Of a stretch of 12,122 nucleotides of DNA, positions 1-7,919 are shown one piece after another. Origin of the DNA: G039029935 sp039029935 (GTDB lineage: Bacteria > Chloroflexota > Anaerolineae > Caldilineales > Caldilineaceae); NCBI GenBank assembly GCA_039029935.1, contig JBCCFC010000272.1, positions 1 to 12,122 of the forward strand, given 5' to 3'. The first letter of the stretch is position 1; each line of letters begins with the position of its first letter. Both the position numbers and the translations under genes were made by a program. The notes under the pieces were generated by a model. The model saw nothing but the letters and a program-made list of their open reading frames with translations. It searched no databases and was not told the origin of the DNA.

Positions 1-319
1 AAGTGGTACTCCTCACCTTTTTACCATTTTTGCAATAACGCTATCATTTAATTGATAGGGTACGCAGTTGAAACCTATATGCCTATATTAACAAATTCTC
101 AGGTTTCAAACCAATTAGCAATGACGATTGATGCTCATTGATGATCAATACGAGGATGTGTCTGTAAATGTTTTCGATCCTGTCGTTATTTTTATAATAC
201 GCTTGATCAAATTTTCATTTTTTTGCAAAATCGTAGATAATACACCTGATACCTACAATTTCGTGAGAATATTTAAAGAAAATTGTAAAGAAATAGTACG
301 ATACGATTCCAAGAAATTG
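1..319. other. AT-rich region without a convincing gene; short inverted repeats
   Basis: This stretch is markedly more AT-rich than the rest of the window. Visible structure: CTATCA/TGATAG arms at 41-46 and 53-58 form a near-perfect 18-bp palindrome. TTGAAACCT (68-76) and AGGTTTCAA (101-109) are perfect 9-bp arms with a 24-base spacer. ATTGAT-G-ATCAAT (137-149) is an odd palindrome and TTGATCAA (203-210) an 8-bp one. A second TATAAT lies at 193-198 without a good -35. An open frame at 128-349 begins with TTG, has no clear ribosome-binding site, gives a low-complexity AT-driven protein and overlaps the promoter at 320-328, so I do not call it a gene. The palindromes could be regulator sites for the downstream gene; that is inference only. 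Confidence 0.5.
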
Positions 320-328
320 TGGTATAAT
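320..328 (+). promoter_or_regulatory. Extended -10 promoter for the 439-1650 gene
   Basis: The bases TGG directly followed by TATAAT (323-328) match the consensus extended -10 element of housekeeping-sigma promoters. No good -35 hexamer is seen about 17 bases upstream, which extended -10 promoters can tolerate. Transcription would start near 335, giving a leader of roughly 100 bases before the ATG at 439. Confidence 0.55.
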
Positions 329-421
329 AAATCTACAGATACAGTTTGATGTTAATCGCAAACATAACCTAATGTTAGTTCAGTCTCTATTTTACCAGTC
401 TCTTTTTTAGAGTTATCGCTC

Positions 422-428
422 AAAGGAG
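422..428 (+). promoter_or_regulatory. Shine-Dalgarno site deciding the start at 439
   Basis: AAAGGAG ends 10 bases before the ATG at 439. It is the strongest ribosome-binding site in the window. It favours the start at 439 over the in-frame ATG at 529, although 529 would give a more normal signal-peptide length. Confidence 0.75.
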
Positions 429-438
429 CAAGAAGTTT

Positions 439-1650
439 ATGAAGTCAAATAAAAACAAAATGCGATCCTTAATCTCGTCTCAATTCGCTTTCCTGCCGTC
501 GGGTTTATCAAACTCACATCGCTCCACTATGAGTGTATCTCACATTGGTGGATCAAAGGGACGCGGACATTATTTGAGTTTTGGATTGTTGATGGTACTC
601 TGTCTTTTGGTCACAGGATGTGCCATTCCTGCGGTCAGTGCCGCCACTGTGGAACAAGCCGATATACCGCTTGCGCAATCCATCAGTGCGGTTGATTTAG
701 AGGAAGTTCGTTTTCCAGCGCAGGAGTCAATGGATGATATGGCCGCACTTGTTGCTGAAGCGCGACCATTCCGCTGTAAAACCAACAAAAAAGGTGTCTT
801 GATTTGTCGCAAACGAACTCGTGCTCAGGGTGACAGTGATTTTCGCCCATTGACAGTGGTCAAGGTTCCACCTCAGGTTGGTGGATATGACGTGACTGTT
901 GTCGAGTTGCCGATTTACCCAGTAGAAACCAACAGGAACATTTATGGTAAAAAGGTTGTTAAGGTTATCCGCGATGGATATACAGACGGCCAGATTCTTG
1001 ACGATCAGGATGCGGATACAGCATTTAAGCCAGAGCGTCTTTGGCTCAACTGGGCGGTCGTCAAAGTTGACCCAGATACAGGTGAATTCGATGGGACACC
1101 AGAATCGGTTCTGAGCGAATTTGATCCACCTATCGAGATTCGTTTCCAATTTGAGTTAGATACGCTTATGTTGGCTGATGACTATGGGTTTGAGATTCCT
1201 CGTTATGGTTACTGGAGCTATGCATTTGAGCCAGAAGATCGCAAATGGGTTGAATTCACAGTGGATCGCGCACATCGACCACGCCCGATGTTAGAAGTGT
1301 TTGAGGAGCCAGTATCAACAGCCGCTCGTAGTGCGTCAGATGATGATAGTGATGATGACAACATTGCCAATGGCTCGACCGCTGTTGTTGTCAACAATAG
1401 TGATATCACGGAAGTGGAGACAGTTTCAGAAGCGATGGATATGCTAAACGATCATATGTCACCTGCTGCTGCCCGTGTAGCGAAAAAGAAGCGCATGGCC
1501 GTTGTTATCAATGATCCAACAGGGCTTCCAGAAAGCATGTCACAGATGAACTCAAACATGCAAGCACAGGGAAATACCCATAGCATCCGTATCTCCCTCT
1601 CGCTTGAGGTATCTAGCTGGGATGACCAGACCATTGGCTCGCTTCCATAA
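439..1650 (+). CDS. Secreted, probable lipoprotein of unknown function
   Basis: I do not recognise this 403-residue protein. Residues 46-60 form a hydrophobic segment ending in the lipobox-like sequence V-T-G-C with Cys61, which suggests lipid anchoring. An alternative is signal peptidase I cleavage after A-V-S-A (residue 68). The segment is preceded by about 45 polar, basic residues, unusually long for a signal peptide. The ATG at 529 (residue 31) would shorten this but has no comparable ribosome-binding site. The mature part has two cysteines (113 and 123) flanking a basic stretch, then a region of about 150 residues rich in Val, Tyr, Asp and Pro that looks beta-rich. An Asp/Ser tract follows (301-307), then a Lys/Arg patch (KKKR) and a polar C-terminus. 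It appears to be a single-gene unit, with its own promoter upstream and a terminator downstream. Base composition is ordinary for the window. A cell-envelope role is inferred only from the export signal. Confidence 0.8.
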   Translation: MKSNKNKMRSLISSQFAFLPSGLSNSHRSTMSVSHIGGSKGRGHYLSFGLLMVLCLLVTGCAIPAVSAATVEQADIPLAQSISAVDLEEVRFPAQESMDDMAALVAEARPFRCKTNKKGVLICRKRTRAQGDSDFRPLTVVKVPPQVGGYDVTVVELPIYPVETNRNIYGKKVVKVIRDGYTDGQILDDQDADTAFKPERLWLNWAVVKVDPDTGEFDGTPESVLSEFDPPIEIRFQFELDTLMLADDYGFEIPRYGYWSYAFEPEDRKWVEFTVDRAHRPRPMLEVFEEPVSTAARSASDDDSDDDNIANGSTAVVVNNSDITEVETVSEAMDMLNDHMSPAAARVAKKKRMAVVINDPTGLPESMSQMNSNMQAQGNTHSIRISLSLEVSSWDDQTIGSLP

Positions 1651-1701
1651 ATGGCGCAATAAATCATCCATGCCGCAGGTTTGGATAACATAAACAAATT
1701 C

Positions 1702-1754
1702 AAGACAGTGAGAGAAGATGCAACTGCATCTTCTCTCACTGTCTTTCTCTATTT
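1702..1754 (+). terminator. Rho-independent terminator with 21-bp perfect stem
   Basis: The arms at 1702-1722 and 1725-1745 are perfectly complementary over 21 bp around a two-base centre (AC), so the real loop must open a few pairs. The right arm runs into a T-rich tail (TTTCTCTATTT). It lies 51 bases after the stop at 1650 and 45 bases before the next ATG. It therefore probably ends the upstream transcript and separates it from the glycosyltransferase gene. The stem is longer than a typical intrinsic terminator and, because it is symmetric, could also fold from the opposite strand. Confidence 0.7.
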
Positions 1755-1790
1755 ATACACACAGCAGAAAACACACAATACCAAATCAAT

Positions 1791-4700
1791 ATGATGAGAA
1801 AAAGACCCACTATCTGGCCGATTGTTTGGGGCGGCGTTGCGCTTTTGTTGGCGTGGGCCGGTCAAACTCGTTTAGAGGGTGAATTTATCACCGAGGCCAG
1901 CATACTGTTTGGAGTATCAGTATGTCTATTTATCATTGCATTTAGCCGTTTCCCAATCCGAAATAAGCCACTGATATCACCCACCGCACGTTTTTTTAGG
2001 AGTCACACGCAACCTGCTCTTCCTCCTAATACAGAAGAATTTGCTACAGAAGAAACAGAACCATCAAGCCGTTTTTGGCAGCGCGACGCCTGGAAGCGTA
2101 CATCTTGGCGTATTGGCATGGCACTGCTGGGGCTGATGTTGACAGGAGTATTTGTTTGGCATGTCGATGTCGATAAACCTGAGATGTTGTCTTGGTGGAT
2201 TCATATCGCCAGTGTAACGCTCTTTGTTGCCGCAGCCGTTGCAAGCGATATCAACTTTGAGCCGTTTTGGCATGCGTTACAGACAGCACCGCTTCCACAG
2301 TTATTTGCGAAGATATGGCGACCGATTCGACATCTATGGGGGCAGCTCACCTCTTGGTCGTTTTTCCTGTTTCTGCTCATCTTCTTGCTTGCGCTTTTTC
2401 TGCGACAATACCGCTTTGACGAGCTTCCCTTTGGTACATGGTATGATGAAGCGGCAAACGCATTACAGGCGATTCGGATGATGGAAGAGCCAGAGTATAG
2501 CATTATTTATACCGATGCCATCAATGCCACCATCCACTATCTTGGCCTCATCTATCTGGCATTTGACTTTGTTGACATCAGCACACAGTCAGTCCGTCTC
2601 ATCAGTGTTGTGATGGGTATGGGGACAGTTCTTGCCGCGTTTATGGTTGGGCGTGAGCTATTTGGGCGACCAATGGGGTTGACACTCGCCTTTCTGATGG
2701 CAGTCTCCCGTTGGAATATCAACTTTAGCCGCATTGGTATGTACAACATCAGCACTCCACTCTTCGAACTGCTCACGTTGGGCTTTTTCCTACGCGGGTT
2801 GCGACGAGCCAGCATGACAGAGTTTGCACTGGCAGGGTTGAGTATCGGGCTGGGATTATATTATTATTCAGCGTTTCAACTATTTGTGCTGATGTTTGGG
2901 ATCTATCTAATCATCCTCACCCTCTTTTCACGTGGCTTTTTCAAACAGATGTGGCTTGGCCTTGCAGTGATGATCATGACATCGGCCTTAGTCTTTACCC
3001 CACTGGGACTCTATGCCTATGAAAATTCAGAGCAATATTTTTCGCGTACCGAGCAAACCTCGATATTCTCTGACAAAAGCCCAGAGGAACAAATTCCTGC
3101 ACTCATCGAAAACGCGAAAAAGCATCTGCTGATGTTTAACTATAAAGGTGACCCCAATGGTCGTCATAATCTGCCTGGCGCACCCATGCTTGATCCATAT
3201 ATCGCCGCATTTATGGTTGTTGGGCTTGGGCTATCACTGGTGCGCATCACATCCCTGCGGACCCTCTTTTTACCGATGTGGCTCGTCGCCTCGCTGTTGG
3301 GTGGCATCCTTTCGCTTTCCTTTGAAGCGCCACAATCCCTACGCTCGATTGGAACCATGCCCGTGGTGTATATACTGGCGATATTGCCTTTGCACATGAT
3401 CTGGCAGGCATGGCAACGAACCGATGGCCGTCTCTATCCACGATTTTTTGCACTACCATTAGCGGTACTGATGGTGATCATCGGGTGGTATAACATTGAC
3501 TTCTATTTCAACAAACAGGCCAATGACTTTGCCTCATGGAATGCCTTCTCCACACCCGAAACCTTGGCCGCCGAGTTACTTATGGAACTAGATGGTGATA
3601 CTGACGCCTATGTGATCTCCTTCTTTCACGGACATCCGACGCTTCAATTTCTGGCTCGTGACATCCCTGCTTATAAACGCCTCGATACGACCGACCATCT
3701 GCCATTAGACTGGGATGTCAACCGCAAGGCCGCGCTCATTATGAATGCCGAAAGTCAGTCCATCTATGCTGAGGCACAGCGATACTATCCCAGTGGTGAT
3801 CTGCAAGAGATTCGTCCACCATTTGGCGGTCCTGTTGTGCTCAGTTATGCCATTCTTGACCAAGAAACCTTGGGGCAAGTTCAGGGGTTAATTGGCACCT
3901 ATTATGCGGGGTCCGCCAATTGGGATAGCCCCAACCCGTTGATGCAGCAGGACCCACAGTTGAGTTTTGACTGGTCAAAGGTTGCCCCTGTGGGCGAGCC
4001 ACCGTTCTCAGTGGAATGGAATAGCATTTTGCGTGTTGATACCTATGGTCCACACCAATTCTTTGTGCAAGCACCAGGACCCACAGAGGTGTATATTGGC
4101 GAAGAACAGATTCTTGCGGGTACAGGTGAACTGAGTACGGCCTTATCGCTGGCGATTGGCAACCACGCTATCAGAGTGCGTACCAGCGTCCCCGATGACG
4201 ATGCGCTCAAACCATTTAGCCTGGCATGGCGTCCGCCCGATCGAGGCCCAGAGTTGATTCCAAACAACGTCTTCTTCCTCTCTCCGATTACAAACAATGG
4301 CTTGCTGGGCACCTACTATCCCAATAATAATTGGGAACCACCCGAAGCCTTGGCCCAAATCGACCCGAAACTAAATCTCTATTTCCACATTACACCACTG
4401 CCGCGACCCTATACAGTCGAATGGAAGGGTAAGATCGCCATTCCACGAGCAGGCGAATATCGCTTTGGGCTAGAGTCGATTGATGAATCCACGCTCTTTA
4501 TTAACGAGCAGCAGATTGTCGAAGGCATAGAGCGGAATGTCTATGCCGAAGGTGGCATCACCTTAGAGTCAGGTCTACACGATATCCGTGTTCGGTATGC
4601 AGACCGCACAGATCACACACACATCAATCTATTCTGGCGTCCACCCGGTGGATTTGTGCAGATTATCCCTAGCGAGGTACTCTTCCCACCGCAGGGCAAC

Positions 4701-5642
4701 TACGAAAAGGTTGTCATGCCTAGCCTCGCCCAACTCAACTTTGACCCCAACGCACCTGCCGCGCCAACTGTGAATGCGAATATGCTCTTTGGCAACACTG
4801 AGATTGTCTATACAGAGCTAAATGCACCCAAGGGAATTGCTGTTAGCCCCAAAAACCATCTATTTGTGGCCGATACAGGGAATAAGCGTGTGTTGATTTT
4901 GGACGAGAACGGCTCATTGCTGCGCGAGATCGACACAATCACAATTGAGGGGCGTGTTGAGTCTTTTGTTGAGCCATTTGATGTTGCGATGGACCACAGC
5001 AACCCTGATGAGCCACGGGCGGTTGTCCTGGACGCAACAACGGGCCGCCTCGTTGTTTTGGATGCCAGAGTAGAGACGCTTGGCAACCATCTCTTTGATG
5101 TGCCAGTGGATACTGTTTTTGTCGAACGTTCCCGCGGCATTGATGTCGATCCCTCTGGACGAATCTGGGTTGCCAACACCCCAGGCGGTCGCATTCAGGC
5201 CATTACGATGGAGGGTGAGATTGTCCGGGAAATTCCCGTTTGGCCTGGTGAAAACGCCCAACCTGTTGATGTAGCTGTGGGTGCAGATGATGCCATTTAT
5301 GTCACGGATATGGGGTTGTATAAATTGGTTCGTTTTGGGCCAGATGGACGCCGACAGTTGGCATGGGATATCCCTGTTGCCAACAGCATTGACAGTGCGC
5401 ATCTTGCGGTTGACCCAAGCACAGAGAACCCAACGCCATCACTTTATGTGACAGAACCCGAAGAGGGGCGTGTGGTCAAACGTGATATCACAGGAGAAGC
5501 CATTGGGTTATGGGACTTACCGCCAAACGCCGACGGCTCGCGCATCAAGCCCATTGGTATCGATGTGGACGCACAAGGACGCATCTGGTTGGCGGATACG
5601 GTTGGCAGTCAGGTGGTGCGTTTGATGCCTAATGAAGAGTGA
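1791..5642 (+). CDS. GT39-type membrane glycosyltransferase fused to two PA14 domains and an NHL propeller
   Basis: This 1283-residue protein has three parts. Residues 1 to about 575 are polytopic. About four extra spans fall in the first 155 residues, then a GT-C/PMT-like core begins near 187. The core carries the acidic loop motif W217-Y-D-E220, where GT39 enzymes have a catalytic Asp, and a conserved-looking stretch near 453-468 (GDPNGRHNLPG then PMLDPY). Such enzymes move sugars from polyprenyl-phosphate donors onto acceptors outside the membrane. After the last span (about 552-573) the chain should be extracytoplasmic. It contains two PA14 domains, each opening with G-L-(I/L)-G-T-Y-Y (about 699-829 and 837-969). 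Six NHL-like repeats follow from about 1011 to the end, for example GIAVSPKNHLFVADTGNKRV, enough for a six-bladed propeller. No strong ribosome-binding site precedes the ATG at 1791, and ATG at 1794 is possible. Donor and acceptor are unknown. PA14 and NHL domains suggest glycan or protein binding, which is inference. Confidence 0.9.
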   Translation: MMRKRPTIWPIVWGGVALLLAWAGQTRLEGEFITEASILFGVSVCLFIIAFSRFPIRNKPLISPTARFFRSHTQPALPPNTEEFATEETEPSSRFWQRDAWKRTSWRIGMALLGLMLTGVFVWHVDVDKPEMLSWWIHIASVTLFVAAAVASDINFEPFWHALQTAPLPQLFAKIWRPIRHLWGQLTSWSFFLFLLIFLLALFLRQYRFDELPFGTWYDEAANALQAIRMMEEPEYSIIYTDAINATIHYLGLIYLAFDFVDISTQSVRLISVVMGMGTVLAAFMVGRELFGRPMGLTLAFLMAVSRWNINFSRIGMYNISTPLFELLTLGFFLRGLRRASMTEFALAGLSIGLGLYYYSAFQLFVLMFGIYLIILTLFSRGFFKQMWLGLAVMIMTSALVFTPLGLYAYENSEQYFSRTEQTSIFSDKSPEEQIPALIENAKKHLLMFNYKGDPNGRHNLPGAPMLDPYIAAFMVVGLGLSLVRITSLRTLFLPMWLVASLLGGILSLSFEAPQSLRSIGTMPVVYILAILPLHMIWQAWQRTDGRLYPRFFALPLAVLMVIIGWYNIDFYFNKQANDFASWNAFSTPETLAAELLMELDGDTDAYVISFFHGHPTLQFLARDIPAYKRLDTTDHLPLDWDVNRKAALIMNAESQSIYAEAQRYYPSGDLQEIRPPFGGPVVLSYAILDQETLGQVQGLIGTYYAGSANWDSPNPLMQQDPQLSFDWSKVAPVGEPPFSVEWNSILRVDTYGPHQFFVQAPGPTEVYIGEEQILAGTGELSTALSLAIGNHAIRVRTSVPDDDALKPFSLAWRPPDRGPELIPNNVFFLSPITNNGLLGTYYPNNNWEPPEALAQIDPKLNLYFHITPLPRPYTVEWKGKIAIPRAGEYRFGLESIDESTLFINEQQIVEGIERNVYAEGGITLESGLHDIRVRYADRTDHTHINLFWRPPGGFVQIIPSEVLFPPQGNYEKVVMPSLAQLNFDPNAPAAPTVNANMLFGNTEIVYTELNAPKGIAVSPKNHLFVADTGNKRVLILDENGSLLREIDTITIEGRVESFVEPFDVAMDHSNPDEPRAVVLDATTGRLVVLDARVETLGNHLFDVPVDTVFVERSRGIDVDPSGRIWVANTPGGRIQAITMEGEIVREIPVWPGENAQPVDVAVGADDAIYVTDMGLYKLVRFGPDGRRQLAWDIPVANSIDSAHLAVDPSTENPTPSLYVTEPEEGRVVKRDITGEAIGLWDLPPNADGSRIKPIGIDVDAQGRIWLADTVGSQVVRLMPNEE

Positions 5643-5668
5643 TTAGTGAAGAGTGATTAGTGATTAGT
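5634..5668 (+). repeat. 7-bp tandem repeats across the stop codon
   Basis: Five consecutive heptamers lie here in the order GAAGAGT, GATTAGT, GAAGAGT, GATTAGT, GATTAGT, followed by a GTGTGT tract. The first unit encodes the last two glutamates of the glycosyltransferase plus the T of its TGA stop. The array therefore straddles the end of the gene and fills the start of the intergenic gap. Two unit types differing at two positions (AG versus TT) alternate, consistent with duplication of a 14-bp block. Confidence 0.85.
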
Positions 5669-5713
5669 GTGTGTATTCGATTATTCTTTCTACACTATGT
5701 ACGTGCCGAAACG

Positions 5714-5787
5714 AATCCCTATCCACGCTCCCCCGTATCCGCGTTAAAGAAAAAAAACGCGGATACGGGGGAGCGTGGATAGGGATT
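5714..5787. repeat. 32-bp perfect inverted repeat with A-rich loop; possible terminator
   Basis: The arms at 5714-5745 and 5756-5787 are perfectly complementary over 32 bp. They are separated by a 10-base loop of only A and one G. Each arm is itself made of two related pieces, GCGGATACGGGG and GCGTGGATAGGG on the right arm. The right arm continues into TTTT, so on the plus strand it could terminate the upstream transcript. It sits 71 bases after the stop at 5642 and ends 18 bases before the preferred ATG of the next gene. Alternatives are a small mobile palindromic element or an attenuator or RNA-stability hairpin for the downstream gene. Confidence 0.85.
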
Positions 5788-5805
5788 TTACATTGTCGTA
5801 ATCAT

Positions 5806-7908
5806 ATGAATTTACAGCATCGAGTCTTGCTTATTATCGGGCTATTTGTCGGATTTGCTCTGCGCCTGTATCGTCTTGGTGCAGAGTCGCTCTGGTATGA
5901 CGAAACGGTCAGCATCTATCTTGCCCGGCGCACCATCCCAGACCTCATCGCCCACACAGCTAGGGACATCCACCCGCCAGGCTATTATTTGTTCCTTCAC
6001 CTCTGGGGACTGCTGACTCAGCCGACAATTGCACATGGGCTAGAATTTCTCTTTGCATGGCCCAGCCTATTTTTTGGTGTGCTAATTATGGGGCTGATCT
6101 ATGCACTGGGAAGCCAACTCTATACACCACATATTGGGCTACTGGCACTCTGGCTAACAGCCATCAACCCATTCCATCTTTGGTATAGCCAAGAAGTGCG
6201 TATGTACACAGTGGGGGCGGCATTGGGGCTACTCTGCTTCTGGGCATTGTTGACCTATCAACGAAAAGGGACACGGCAGAGCTTACTGCTCTATGCGATT
6301 TGTGCTGCGCTAGGCATGTACACCCTCTACTATTTCATGTTCCTGCTTATGACACTCAACGTCATCGCATTGCTCACGCTGTTCACCAAAATGTCCGACA
6401 AACTGCGCTGGTATACCCAATGGCTACTTGCCCAAGTTGGCGCACTGCTCATCTGGCTTCCTTGGCTCCCCATCTTCTGGCGACAAGCCACCGATCCACC
6501 CGTCCCTCCCTGGCGTGTCCCCTGGCAGACCCTGCCCGAATTTCTCGATGCAATTGCTGAAAGCCTCGCCGTGTTTGTCGTCGGGCAAAGTTCAGGGCAA
6601 CCTTGGATTTGGGCGTTCATTACACTGATTGTATTGTTTCAATTTGCTTACAATTTGCGACGAAGCCAACCCGAAAAACGGCTAGTGGCAATCAGCTTGC
6701 TACTCTATATCATGCTACCCATGCTGCTCATCTATGTGATCACACTCACAATTACACCGCTGTACCATGTCAGGTATCTGTTCACCTATGCGCCACCATT
6801 TGCATTGCTTTTGGCCCTGGGCATTCATTCCCCATCTGCTATGGGAAACGTGATGAATCCTGTTCGGTCGAGATGGCAACCTCAGATGATTGTGCAAATT
6901 TTTGCTGTCATGATTATTTTGGTCGGCAGTGTGATGAGTTTGCAACGATTTTGGTTTGCACCCCCATACCGTGCTGATGACCACCGCACGGCTGTCACCG
7001 ACCTTGCCAATAATTGGCGTCCGGGCGATGTTATCTTAGTCAATGCGGGCTGGGTACACACCATCCTTGACACCTATTGGCCTCACGAAGGAGACGTCGT
7101 TCCACCACCATTGGCCGCAGTCACACGCCTCGCTGACTTCAATCCAAGCCAACATGCTATCATCGACGCCCCCAGCATCATCCGTACAGGCAGCGTAGAT
7201 GGACAACCAAGCCTCGGTTGGGGCAACCCCAACAGTGACTTTTTTGCCATCAGCCAAGCCGACACCGAGGCCAACCTGCAAGACATTGCCGACATCTACC
7301 TGCGCATCTGGCACTTCCGTCTCTATGACACGGTGAGCGACCCTGACGGGGCCATCCGTACATGGCTGGAGACACATACGTCGCATCAACAAGAAATCGC
7401 CTACCCCGGGCGTGACTACCTTGCCGTTCAACGCTATGATACGCAGCGCGCAAACAGCCCACTCGACACGCTGTTAGGGCATACTGATGACAACATCGAC
7501 TTTGGCAATGCCTTGCGGCTACAGAATCATGTTACTGTGCCATCGGCAGACTTATATGAGACTGGTAGACCGATTTACGTGCAGTTAACGTGGCAAGTCT
7601 TGCCCGGCTTGGCCGAGTACCCAAGCGATTTGGCGATGAGTTTGCGACTCTATGACCAGCAGGACAACGTGATTGTGCAGCAGGATTCATGGCCGTCTTT
7701 GCCGACAAGCCAGTGGTTGGGTGTGGTGGGTGACGATGTGTATGCGCAGACATTGCGGTTAGGTGTGCCTCGCAGTACAGCGGTAGGGACGTATCGACTT
7801 GAATTGATTGTGTACAGTCAGGCGGATGGGGTTCCGTTGATGTTGGATGATGCTGTTGAGGGTGTCACTTGGGGACAACGGTGGCGGATCGAAGAGGTTT
7901 CATACTGA
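5806..7908 (+). CDS. GT39-family membrane glycosyltransferase with beta-rich ectodomain
   Basis: This 700-residue protein is a typical bacterial GT39/PMT_2 enzyme. A first membrane span (about 7-22) is followed by L-W30-Y-D32-E33, the acidic motif expected to carry the catalytic Asp. DIHPPGYY (54-61) and YSQEVRMY (127-134), both characteristic of the family, come next. Further spans reach to about residue 379, including the PLYHVRYLF segment near 318. These enzymes transfer sugar from a polyprenyl-phosphate donor on the outer face of the membrane. Residues 381-700 should be extracytoplasmic: first an alpha/beta part, then from about 560 a beta-sandwich-like domain of unknown role. I chose ATG 5806 because it starts directly before the first span. 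The frame stays open back to a GTG at 5671, but that would translate through the 32-bp hairpin into unlikely sequence. No clear ribosome-binding site precedes 5806. It follows another GT39 gene in the same orientation; donor and acceptor are unknown. Confidence 0.9.
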   Translation: MNLQHRVLLIIGLFVGFALRLYRLGAESLWYDETVSIYLARRTIPDLIAHTARDIHPPGYYLFLHLWGLLTQPTIAHGLEFLFAWPSLFFGVLIMGLIYALGSQLYTPHIGLLALWLTAINPFHLWYSQEVRMYTVGAALGLLCFWALLTYQRKGTRQSLLLYAICAALGMYTLYYFMFLLMTLNVIALLTLFTKMSDKLRWYTQWLLAQVGALLIWLPWLPIFWRQATDPPVPPWRVPWQTLPEFLDAIAESLAVFVVGQSSGQPWIWAFITLIVLFQFAYNLRRSQPEKRLVAISLLLYIMLPMLLIYVITLTITPLYHVRYLFTYAPPFALLLALGIHSPSAMGNVMNPVRSRWQPQMIVQIFAVMIILVGSVMSLQRFWFAPPYRADDHRTAVTDLANNWRPGDVILVNAGWVHTILDTYWPHEGDVVPPPLAAVTRLADFNPSQHAIIDAPSIIRTGSVDGQPSLGWGNPNSDFFAISQADTEANLQDIADIYLRIWHFRLYDTVSDPDGAIRTWLETHTSHQQEIAYPGRDYLAVQRYDTQRANSPLDTLLGHTDDNIDFGNALRLQNHVTVPSADLYETGRPIYVQLTWQVLPGLAEYPSDLAMSLRLYDQQDNVIVQQDSWPSLPTSQWLGVVGDDVYAQTLRLGVPRSTAVGTYRLELIVYSQADGVPLMLDDAVEGVTWGQRWRIEEVSY

Positions 7909-7919
7909 TTTCGGCTATT

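Noticed and set aside
128..349. Possible 73-residue gene on the plus strand
   Set aside because: It starts at TTG without a ribosome-binding site, its composition follows the AT-rich background, and it overlaps the extended -10 promoter at 320-328.
727..1149. Open frame of 140 codons antisense to the lipoprotein gene
   Set aside because: It is a shadow of a well-supported plus-strand gene, with no family resemblance or ribosome-binding site.
1752..1790. TATACA at 1754-1759 as a promoter for the 1791 gene
   Set aside because: It has no -35 outside the terminator stem and only a weak match. A promoter may be here but the sequence does not support calling one.
4914..5402. Open frame of 162 codons antisense to the NHL region
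   Set aside because: The sense strand encodes clear NHL repeats; the antisense product has no recognisable features.
5634..5787. CRISPR or insertion-sequence interpretation of the repeats between the GT39 genes
   Set aside because: There are no regularly spaced repeats with unique spacers, no transposase, and no target-site duplication that I can see.
5671..5805. Upstream GTG start for the second GT39 gene
   Set aside because: It would translate through the 32-bp inverted repeat into Arg/Lys/Gly-rich sequence unlike GT39 N-termini. ATG 5806 places the first span normally.
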